Assembly (NCBI GenBank): GCA_023262065.1
Contig: JALRDW010000015.1
Span: 1-6,268 of the forward strand
Direction: 5' to 3'
Source of the DNA: Acidimicrobiia bacterium
Lineage (GTDB): Bacteria; Actinomycetota; Acidimicrobiia; IMCC26256
DNA: 6,268 nucleotides
In this document: positions 1 through 6,268 of the stretch, in pieces
Layout: each line of letters opens with the position of its first letter
Position numbering within the stretch: the first letter of the stretch is position 1
The notes under the pieces: model-generated
The model's input: the letters and a program-made list of their open reading frames with translations, nothing else
Database searches by the model: none
Told to the model about the DNA's origin: nothing
Position numbers and translations under genes: made by a program

Positions 1-59
1 TCGGAGATCCCCTTGTCATTGGCGATCTCGCGGAGCGCGTCCATCATCTCGCGGTTCAT
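1..59 (-). CDS. nusA: NusA transcription factor, N-terminal 19 codons (runs off window)
   Basis: NusA binds RNA polymerase and modulates pausing, intrinsic termination and antitermination. Only the first 19 complete codons are visible, reading MNREMMDALREIANDKGIS, which is the typical start of the NusA N-terminal RNAP-binding domain. The ATG (59-57) is preceded by GAGGAAG at 71-65, a good ribosome binding site that overlaps the rimP stop codon. Only 10 nt separate the rimP stop from the nusA start, so the two genes are co-transcribed and probably translationally coupled. The rimP-nusA order is a conserved bacterial arrangement, usually followed by infB, and it strengthens a call that would be thin on sequence alone. 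The remainder of the gene lies outside the window. Confidence 0.85.
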   Translation of the reverse strand, partial: MNREMMDALREIANDKGIS

Positions 60-69
60 CGGTGCTTCC

Positions 70-597
70 TCACTGGTGTGCGGTCTCCTGCTTCGCCCGA
101 CCGGGCTTCGAGCCCCGGCCCGGCTTGTCGACCGGGCCCCACTCGAAGACGGTGCGGGCCTGCTCGATCGAGTCGAACGGGATGCGTTGCGGCGCACCGT
201 CGACCTCGACGGTGCAGCCCTCCTCATCGCTGGCGACGAGGAGGCCGCGGACACGTCGGGCGACCCCGGCCCCGTCGCGGCAGCGGATGGTGACGCTCAT
301 GCCCCGGGCACCCGAGAAGTGGGCGGGTCGGCGCAGCGGGCGCTCGAGGCCGGGGCTCGACACCTCGAGGGTGTACGCGGAGTCGATGCCCGGCCACTCG
401 TCGAGCAGGGGCGAGACGACCCGGGTGGCCTCGGTGACGGTCTCGAGGTCCACCCCACCCGGCCGGTCCACCATGACCTGGACGACGGTGCCCCGGCCCT
501 TGCCGGTGCGGACCACGTCGAAGAGGTCGAGGCCGAGATCGGCGAGCGGCGGCTCGAGGCGGGCGCGCAGATCGTCGAGGCGGTCACCCTTCCCCAT
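70..597 (-). CDS. rimP: Ribosome maturation factor RimP
   Basis: RimP is a cytoplasmic factor that binds and helps mature the 30S ribosomal subunit. The protein is 175 residues, normal for the family with a slightly long tail. The N-terminal alpha/beta domain covers about residues 1-88 and ends in the family hallmark YTLEVSSPGLERPL (about 75-88). The C-terminal SH3/Sm-like barrel covers about 95-152 and ends in FDSIEQARTVFEW. A basic, low-complexity tail (KPGRGSKPGRAK) follows. I chose the ATG at 597 because GGGAGGTG lies 8 nt upstream on the minus strand. The same frame could extend 15 codons further to 642, but that stretch reads through the leader hairpins and lacks family-like sequence. 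The gene is followed at once by nusA and preceded by a leader with an intrinsic terminator. Confidence 0.96.
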   Translation of the reverse strand: MGKGDRLDDLRARLEPPLADLGLDLFDVVRTGKGRGTVVQVMVDRPGGVDLETVTEATRVVSPLLDEWPGIDSAYTLEVSSPGLERPLRRPAHFSGARGMSVTIRCRDGAGVARRVRGLLVASDEEGCTVEVDGAPQRIPFDSIEQARTVFEWGPVDKPGRGSKPGRAKQETAHQ

Positions 598-616
598 GAT
601 CTCAACACCTCCCTCA

Positions 617-686
617 CCTGGCCGCCGGGCGTGCCCCGGCAAGAAAAAGACGTGGGCGAGAAGCCCACGTCGTTCCGGCCGCCAGG
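617..686 (-). repeat. Outer inverted repeat enclosing the rimP leader terminator
   Basis: CCTGGCCGCCGG at 617-628 and CCGGCCGCCAGG at 675-686 are inverted repeats matching at 11 of 12 positions, and they bracket the terminator hairpin. In RNA, the arms would form an outer stem ending 3 nt before the rimP ribosome binding site. The proximal arm overlaps a separate perfect 6-bp hairpin (624-629 with 635-640, 5-nt loop), so the two structures exclude each other. GC-rich sequence makes chance pairing easier, which limits confidence in function. Confidence 0.5.
641..671 (-). terminator. Rho-independent terminator between proS and rimP (likely leader attenuator)
   Basis: On the minus strand, GACGTGGGC (671-663) pairs perfectly with GCCCACGTC (657-649) across a 5-nt loop. 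TTTTTCTT follows directly (648-641). A 9-bp GC-rich stem with an immediate T-tract is a textbook intrinsic terminator for minus-strand transcription. It would stop transcripts coming from proS. It also sits downstream of the predicted rimP promoter, and its T-tract ends only 43 nt from the rimP start, so any transcript into rimP-nusA from the -10 at 713-718 must read through it. Confidence 0.88.
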
Positions 687-798
687 GCCCGATGGACGAT
701 CGAACGCCCGAGAGGGTACCAGACCCGACCCGACGGCCGCGGGGCGTGGGCGCTCCGGCCCCGCCCCCGCCCGACCCGGGGCCGAGTCAGCGGGCCAT

Positions 799-891
799 GA
801 GGGCGGCGACGACCCCGTCGTCCCGGGAGCTCGCCGCCCGAACGCGGAACCCGGACCTCACCGCAGGGCGAGGGCGGAGACGACCCCGTCG
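799..891. repeat. Near-perfect 22-bp direct repeat: proS 3' end and downstream copy
   Basis: The segments at 799-820 and 870-891 are identical at 21 of 22 positions and lie 71 bp apart. The second lies within the last codons of proS. The first lies in the spacer downstream of the proS stop. Read on the minus strand, the spacer copy encodes RDDGVVAALMAR followed by a stop, matching the ProS C-terminus IDGVVSALALR plus stop. It also carries a perfect small inverted repeat, gacgac-ccc-gtcgtc (808-822). It looks like a relic of the gene's 3' end. The 71-bp offset is not a multiple of three, so the two are not in the same frame. Confidence 0.6.
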
Positions 892-2561
892 ATCGGCAGA
901 TCGTCCCGGTCGCCGGTGCGCCTGACCTTGCGCTCGGCCACGCCCCGGGCGAGCCCCTTGGCACCGATCGTGATCTGGACCGGCATGCCGAGGAGGTCGG
1001 CGTCGGCGAACTTCACACCCGGGCTGACCTCGCGGTCGTCGAACAGCACCGACACGCCGGCGGCCTGCAGGTCGCGGTAGAGGCGCTCGGCCGCGTCGAG
1101 GACCCCGGCGGCAGCATCGCCGCGACCGGGGAGCACCACGAGGTGCACGTCGTACGGCGCGATGCCGGGCGGCCAGGCGATGCCGGCCTCGTCGGAGCAC
1201 TCCTCCACCACGGCGGCCACGATCCGGGACACGCCGATGCCGTAGCACCCCATCACCATCGGGTGCTGGCCGCCGGCGTCGTCGGTGTACACGGCCTCGA
1301 GCGCGGTGGAGTACTTGGTGCCGAGCTGGAACACGTGGCCCACTTCGATCCCGCGGTCGATCCGGAGTGCACCACGGCACCGTGGGCAGGCGTCCCCGGT
1401 CGCGACGACGGCGAGGTCGGCGACCACGTCGACGCGGAAGTCGCGCCCGGGGACGACGTGGCGCGTGTGGGCGTCGACCCGGTTCGCGCCGACGACCCAC
1501 TCGGCGCCGGCCGGCACCGATGGATCGGCGACCACGAGGCGGACCTCGGGGTGGTGCGGGCCGATGAAGCCCTTCGGGAGGTCGGGGTGCGCGGCGAAGT
1601 CCTCGTCGGAGTAGAGGCGCACGGCGCGCCCGGCGACGGCGCGCCGGAGCGCGAACTCGTTGATCTCCCGGTCGCCGGGGACGAGGGCGAGCGCGAGGTC
1701 GCCCTCACAGTCGAACGCGATCGACTTGAGCAGCGAGCCGGGCTCCACCCCGAGCTGTGCCGCGACGTCGGCGATCGCCCCGGCTCCCGGAGTGTCGACG
1801 TCGGCGGGCGCCGGCACATCCGCGGCGACCGCGGCGGGGGCCGCGGCGCGCACGGCCGCCTCCACGTTGGCCGCGTAGTCACAGCCGGTGCACCAGACGA
1901 AGTCGTCCTCACCGACCGGGGCGACCGCCATGAACTCGTGGTTCACATCGCCGCCGATCTCGCCGGCCTGGGCCTCCACGGCACGGACGGTGAGCCCGCA
2001 GCGGGCGAAGATGCGCTCGTAGGCCTCGTACATCTCGCGGTACGTGGCGCGCAGGTCCTCCACGTCGACGTGGAACGAGTACGCGTCCTTCATGAGGAAC
2101 TCGCGGGAGCGCAGGAGTCCGAAGCGCGGGCGCAGCTCGTCCCGGTACTTCCAGTTGATCTGGTAGAGGTTGACCGGGAGGTCGCGGTAGGAGGAGTACT
2201 CGCCGGCGACGGTGGCGGTGATGACCTCCTCGGCGGTCGGCGCGAGCGCGAATCCGGTCTCCTTCCGGTCGGTCAGGCGGAACATCTGCGGGCCGTACGC
2301 GGTGTCACGACCGGTGCGCTCCCAGAGCTCGAGGGGCTGGGCGATCGGGAGGATGACCTCCTGGGCCCCGGCGGCGTCCATCTCCTCCCGCACGATGGCC
2401 TCGACGTTGCGCAGCACCCGGTTGCCGAGCGGCAACCACGAGTAGATCCCCGACGCGACCCGACGGATCGCACCGGTGCGCACGAGCAGCCGGTGGCTGT
2501 CGATCTCCGCGTCGGCGGGGTCGTCTCGCAGCGTGCGCAGGAACAATCGGGACATCCGCAT
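858..2561 (-). CDS. proS: Proline--tRNA ligase (prolyl-tRNA synthetase), bacterial editing type
   Basis: ProS is a cytoplasmic class II aminoacyl-tRNA synthetase that charges tRNA-Pro. The protein has 567 residues, the usual length of the bacterial type with an inserted editing domain. It starts MRMSRLFLRTLRDDPADAE, like E. coli ProS. Motif 1 lies around 38-72, motif 2 at about 138-164 (RDELRPRFG, RSREFLMKDAYSFH), and motif 3 at about 438-454 (GCYGIGVSRIVAA). The insertion (about 228-390) is the YbaK-like cis-editing domain that hydrolyses Ala-tRNA-Pro. Lys279 (GSLLKS) aligns with the E. coli editing Lys279. CxxC pairs at 224/227 and 392/395 flank the insertion. The anticodon-binding domain spans about 468-567. 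The ATG at 2561 fits the family N-terminus; ATG 2555 is the alternative. There is no clear Shine-Dalgarno. The frame stays open upstream as an artefact of high GC. Confidence 0.98.
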   Translation of the reverse strand: MRMSRLFLRTLRDDPADAEIDSHRLLVRTGAIRRVASGIYSWLPLGNRVLRNVEAIVREEMDAAGAQEVILPIAQPLELWERTGRDTAYGPQMFRLTDRKETGFALAPTAEEVITATVAGEYSSYRDLPVNLYQINWKYRDELRPRFGLLRSREFLMKDAYSFHVDVEDLRATYREMYEAYERIFARCGLTVRAVEAQAGEIGGDVNHEFMAVAPVGEDDFVWCTGCDYAANVEAAVRAAAPAAVAADVPAPADVDTPGAGAIADVAAQLGVEPGSLLKSIAFDCEGDLALALVPGDREINEFALRRAVAGRAVRLYSDEDFAAHPDLPKGFIGPHHPEVRLVVADPSVPAGAEWVVGANRVDAHTRHVVPGRDFRVDVVADLAVVATGDACPRCRGALRIDRGIEVGHVFQLGTKYSTALEAVYTDDAGGQHPMVMGCYGIGVSRIVAAVVEECSDEAGIAWPPGIAPYDVHLVVLPGRGDAAAGVLDAAERLYRDLQAAGVSVLFDDREVSPGVKFADADLLGMPVQITIGAKGLARGVAERKVRRTGDRDDLPIDGVVSALALR

Positions 2562-2574
2562 CCCGGGGAGGCTA
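2562..2574 (-). promoter_or_regulatory. Candidate -10 box for leaderless proS transcription
   Basis: On the minus strand TAGCCT (2574-2569) fits the actinobacterial TANNNT -10 consensus. Seven nucleotides separate it from the ATG at 2561, so transcription would begin at or next to the start codon. The lack of a recognisable ribosome binding site before proS agrees with a leaderless mRNA, which is common in Actinobacteria. No good -35 hexamer is visible, so the call rests on a six-base match and its spacing. Confidence 0.35.
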
Positions 2575-2700
2575 GCGGCGCACCCCGTGGGGACCGCGGG
2601 GACTCCCGGCCGTGCGGTTCGGGACCTCGGTCCGTACCGGCGTGCGGGTGACCTGTGCGACGATCGCCGGACACGGCGGGCACGACGCTCGGCCGCCCGG

Positions 2701-2707
2701 AGGAGGG
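2701..2707 (+). promoter_or_regulatory. Strong ribosome binding site for the membrane-protein gene
   Basis: AGGAGGG lies 7 nt before the ATG at 2715, close to an ideal Shine-Dalgarno. It fixes the start at 2715 rather than at the upstream in-frame ATG-like position 2655, which would add 20 hydrophilic residues. Confidence 0.85.
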
Positions 2708-2714
2708 TTCGACG

Positions 2715-4094
2715 ATGTTCATCCTCATCATCCCGCTGCTCATCGCCGTGGCGGTGATCGTTGCGGTGCGCCGGCGCGCCGACACCCACGCGGCGGCGAG
2801 CGGTCCGGATCCCGAGGTGATCGCGACCCTCGCGGCCCGGTGGCGTTCGGCCGGTCTCATCACGGTCGAGGCCGAGCGAGCCGTGGTCGACTTCGAACGG
2901 GCCCACGCGCCCGCCCCGACGCCCCCCGCCTCGCACGGCCCGGTGGTGGCCGAGGTCCTCGGCTACGTGGGCGCGATCCTCGCAGCGATCGGGATCGGCA
3001 TCGTCGTGGCGAACGTCGAGCTGTCGCTGCGCACCGGAGCGATCCTCGCCCTCATCCTCGGCGGACTGCTCATCGCCACCGGGGCCGCGGTCCCGGGGGC
3101 CGGGTCCGGACCGTGGTGGCGGTTCCGACAGGTGCTGTGGCTCCTCGGCCTCGCCGGTGTGACCACCGCCGTGGGGCTCGAGGTCGGCGGGGTGCTCGAA
3201 CGGTCGGGCGCCGCGGTGGTCCTGTGGTGCGGACTCGCCGCCGCGGTCGTCGGGGCACCGCTCTACGGCCTGCGCAACCGTCCGGTCCAGTTCCTCGCCT
3301 GCACCGCCGGCCTCATCGCGGCGACGATCAGCGGCGCGATGCTCCTGAGCGGCGGCATCGCGGCCGCGTGCGCGCTCACCGCGATCGGAGTGCTCGGTGT
3401 GGCGGCCGCCGCGCGCGGCGCGCTCCCCCCGCGTTGGCTCGCACTCGCCACCGCGACCCTCGTCGTCACCACCGGCCCGATCCCCGCCGCCGAGGTGTCG
3501 CGGTTCTCCGACACCGCGGTGTTCTGGGCGTTCGGGCTCTCCGCGCTCATCACGGGTGCGGCGATGCTCGTCGGGCACCGTCGGCACGAGTCCGCAGTCC
3601 TCGTCCCCGCCCTCGCGGTCGCCACCGTCGCGATCTCGGCGACGTTGAGCGTGAGCGTCGCGACGTGGATGTACGCGCTCGCCGCGGCCGGGCTCGTCGG
3701 GTTCGGACTGCTCGCCATCGTCGAGGCGTGGGACGGATCCGAGGCCGAGTCGATCGCCCTGCAGCTCGCAGGCGGAGCGGCGCTGCTCATCCCGGCCGGG
3801 GTGCTCTGGGCCCACCTCGACCAGGACGCGGCCCCCGGGTTCGTCGCACTGTTGGCCGGCATCCTCGCGGCGGGCGGCCTGACCGCCGTCGGGGCCCTGC
3901 GGGCGCGACCGTGGCTCGCGGCGGTCGGACTCGCCGGGATCGTGGTCTACGTGCCCTGGGTCGTCGGGCAGTTCTTCGAGGGACCGGCGGTGCCGGTCGC
4001 CCTCGTGCTCGTCGGCCTCGTCGGGATCGCCGCCGCCGTACGGTCGCTCCGGCACCGGGCCGCCCCGCCGACGCCCCCGCTGCTCGGGCCCTGA
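2715..4094 (+). CDS. Polytopic membrane protein, probably DUF2157-like
   Basis: The product is a 459-residue integral membrane protein of unknown function. Residues 2-18 form a hydrophobic segment followed by the basic run RRR. Residues 19-78 form a hydrophilic, probably cytoplasmic domain containing LAARWRSAGLITVEAERAV. This is followed by some 13-14 further hydrophobic segments, roughly at 79-99, 108-124, 138-156, 166-184, 191-211, 213-234, 241-254, 268-287, 294-315, 317-336, 347-366, 372-393, 398-414 and 425-444. A short soluble region with a W...GLIT motif ahead of many transmembrane helices resembles predicted membrane proteins of the DUF2157 group. That assignment is from memory of the pattern, not a search. 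There is no catalytic motif and no transporter signature that I recognise. It stands alone, divergent from proS and upstream of a separately promoted sulfur operon, so context gives no function. Confidence 0.8.
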   Translation: MFILIIPLLIAVAVIVAVRRRADTHAAASGPDPEVIATLAARWRSAGLITVEAERAVVDFERAHAPAPTPPASHGPVVAEVLGYVGAILAAIGIGIVVANVELSLRTGAILALILGGLLIATGAAVPGAGSGPWWRFRQVLWLLGLAGVTTAVGLEVGGVLERSGAAVVLWCGLAAAVVGAPLYGLRNRPVQFLACTAGLIAATISGAMLLSGGIAAACALTAIGVLGVAAAARGALPPRWLALATATLVVTTGPIPAAEVSRFSDTAVFWAFGLSALITGAAMLVGHRRHESAVLVPALAVATVAISATLSVSVATWMYALAAAGLVGFGLLAIVEAWDGSEAESIALQLAGGAALLIPAGVLWAHLDQDAAPGFVALLAGILAAGGLTAVGALRARPWLAAVGLAGIVVYVPWVVGQFFEGPAVPVALVLVGLVGIAAAVRSLRHRAAPPTPPLLGP

Positions 4095-4096
4095 TC

Positions 4097-4116
4097 GGCG
4101 GCCCGCTCGGGCCGTC
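4097..4116 (+). terminator. Possible weak terminator hairpin after the membrane-protein gene
   Basis: GGCGGCCC (4097-4104) can pair with GGGCCGTC (4109-4116) across a 4-nt loop, including one G-U pair. It starts 3 nt after the stop codon. No T-tract follows, so intrinsic termination is doubtful; it could act as an mRNA 3' stabiliser or do nothing. Confidence 0.3.
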
Positions 4117-4134
4117 ACGGCGCCCGTCTGAAAT

Positions 4135-4166
4135 CTGACCTCGCTATTGGCATTTATCGGGGTCAG
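4135..4166 (+). promoter_or_regulatory. Candidate operator: 9-bp dyad spanning the -35 of the sulfite reductase promoter
   Basis: CTGACCTCG (4135-4143) and CGGGGTCAG (4158-4166) form an inverted repeat with one mismatch, separated by 14 bp. The dyad is centred at about 4150, on the TTGGCA -35 box, and its right arm lies in the promoter spacer. That placement suits a dimeric repressor controlling sulfur assimilation. No known regulator consensus is recognised. Confidence 0.4.
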
Positions 4167-4176
4167 GAATTAGCCT
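4147..4176 (+). promoter_or_regulatory. Promoter of the sulfite reductase-cysH operon
   Basis: TTGGCA (4147-4152) and TAGCCT (4171-4176) are separated by 18 bp, a good vegetative-type promoter with the actinobacterial TANNNT -10. It lies in a stretch (4131-4172) that is about 57% A+T in an otherwise very GC-rich sequence. Predicted transcription starts near 4183, giving a leader of about 30 nt before the ATG at 4214. Confidence 0.6.
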
Positions 4177-4213
4177 CACGGGGTCCGCTCCGCCTCGCCC
4201 CGATCGAAGGCCC

Positions 4214-5985
<1,772 letters not shown>

Positions 5986-5989
<4 letters not shown>

Positions 5990-6102
5990 CCCCGTCCACC
6001 GAGACCCCCGTCGTCGACACCGCCCGGACGATCCCCGATCTGGCCGAACTCGCCCGGCTCAACGCGACGTTCGAGACGTCGCCCGCGTCGCGGATCATCT
6101 CG
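5986..6102 (+). CDS. cysH: PAPS/APS reductase CysH, N-terminal fragment (interrupted)
   Basis: CysH reduces (phospho)adenylyl sulfate to sulfite, the substrate of the enzyme encoded just upstream. About 39 codons are recognisable. After a variable leader comes DLAELARLNATFETSPASR, matching the start of CysH proteins, in which a 'leeln..fE.as...il.wa' helix precedes the nucleotide-binding core. In 39 codons only two end in A or T, like the neighbours. After residue 39 (RIIS), the expected WAV... and the P-loop-like region do not appear. The frame stays open to the window edge but encodes nothing CysH-like; it is the reverse of a RusA-like gene. The call leans partly on operon context. It is either a truly broken gene or a contig joining error. 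Confidence 0.75.
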
Positions 6103-6260
6103 TCTTTCCACGCCACCGAATACTCGCCGGATTCGCGCAGAGTCACCTTGCATCGCCCCGGTGCAACCTTCACGTGCACGGGAACGAGCGAGCCTTTCGT
6201 GCGCGGCCGGCCGATCACCTCGATCCGCACCGACGTCTCATTTGTCAACGTCTGTTTCAC
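6091..6260 (-). CDS. RusA-like Holliday-junction resolvase, N-terminal fragment
   Basis: On the minus strand a frame beginning GTG at 6260 encodes about 56 residues including IEVIGRPRTKGSLVPVHV and, near the junction, SVAWKDEMI. The G-x-P-x-x-K-G-S motif right after a short beta strand, followed later by a W-containing helix, is the N-terminal pattern of RusA-type crossover junction endonucleases, usually carried by phages. Twelve of 54 codons end in A or T, against 2 of 39 in the adjacent cysH, indicating a different origin. The catalytic aspartates expected further on are missing because the gene is cut at about 6091-6104; the frame beyond that is just antisense of cysH. The true start may lie outside the window. 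Confidence 0.5.
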
Positions 6261-6268
6261 CTTCGCCC

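Larger units (their letters stand above)
598..721 (-). promoter_or_regulatory. Leader and candidate promoter of the rimP-nusA operon
   Basis: On the minus strand an extended -10 element, TGGTACCCT (721-713; TGN plus TANNNT), predicts transcription starting near 706. No convincing -35 box is visible 16-19 nt upstream. The predicted transcript has a leader of about 109 nt before the rimP ATG. This leader contains the intrinsic terminator at 671-641, a small hairpin at 640-624, and the ribosome binding site GGGAGGTG at 613-606. Having a terminator inside a leader suggests attenuation control. The promoter is inferred from the -10 alone. Confidence 0.5.
2562..2714. other. Divergent intergenic region between proS and the membrane-protein gene
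   Basis: This 153-bp region separates two divergent genes and must hold both promoters. For the leftward gene there is the TAGCCT box at 2569-2574. For the rightward gene I see no convincing -35/-10 pair, only the ribosome binding site. Short GC-rich dyads occur, such as CCCC-GT-GGGG (2583-2592) and CGGT-CCGT-ACCG (2628-2639), but at this base composition they may be chance. Confidence 0.6.

Noticed and set aside
598..642. Longer rimP start at 642
   Set aside because: It would add 15 non-family residues and place the ribosome binding site inside the coding region. The ATG at 597 has a well-spaced GGGAGGTG.
672..857. tRNA or other structured RNA gene between proS and rimP
   Set aside because: I found no cloverleaf arms or T-loop consensus in the spacer; the structures seen are explained by the terminator, its outer repeat and the proS tail copy.
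1143..2651. Plus-strand open frame of about 500 codons opposite proS
   Set aside because: It is a shadow of proS: no ribosome binding site, low-complexity composition, no recognisable domain.
2562..4118. Upstream extension of the proS frame giving an apparent minus-strand protein of more than 1000 residues
   Set aside because: The extra roughly 519 codons are antisense to the membrane-protein gene, rich in R, G, D and E with no domain, and arise from stop-codon scarcity at high GC. ProS starts at 2561 by family alignment.
2612..4138. Second long plus-strand frame overlapping the membrane-protein gene
   Set aside because: The arginine-rich translation is typical of an out-of-frame read of GC-rich DNA. 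The frame used by the gene at 2715 has a perfect ribosome binding site and hydrophobic periodicity.
6103..6268. Continuation of the cysH frame to the window end as a fusion or novel C-terminal domain
   Set aside because: The translated residues show no CysH or other domain and are exactly antisense to a RusA-like N-terminus, so the open frame is incidental.

Overview
The window is about 70% G+C or higher, with coding third positions that are almost all G or C. Together with TANNNT-type -10 boxes and the gene order proS-rimP-nusA, this points to a high-GC Actinobacteriota-like genome. I infer something near Acidimicrobiia, mainly from the sulfite reductase type, and that placement is tentative. 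The far right end (from about 6100) has visibly lower GC and different content.

Left part, minus strand (read right to left): proS (prolyl-tRNA synthetase, 2561-858), a 260-nt spacer, rimP (30S maturation factor, 597-70) and the first 19 codons of nusA (59 down to the window edge). The spacer holds an extended -10 promoter candidate and a strong intrinsic terminator. The terminator's U-tract ends only about 43 nt before the rimP start codon, so it looks like an attenuator in the rimP-nusA leader. A second, longer inverted repeat encloses it. Nearer proS, the spacer also carries an imperfect copy of the proS 3' end.

Middle, plus strand: a divergently transcribed gene for a polytopic membrane protein of 459 residues (2715-4094, probably DUF2157-like). 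The region between it and proS is 153 nt long.

Right part, plus strand: an AT-enriched promoter region (about 4131-4176) drives a siroheme-dependent sulfite/nitrite reductase (4214-5989). A GTGA overlap joins it to the N-terminus of cysH (PAPS/APS reductase). CysH makes sulfite and the siroheme enzyme reduces sulfite to sulfide, so the pair reads as an assimilatory sulfate-reduction operon. The reductase is unusual in that both internal halves keep the complete C-X5-C...C-X3-C cluster motif.

CysH stops being recognisable after about 39 codons. From about 6091-6104 onward the DNA instead encodes, on the opposite strand, the N-terminus of a RusA-like (phage-type) Holliday-junction resolvase with different codon use. 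This is either a recombination junction or, quite possibly, a chimeric contig end.
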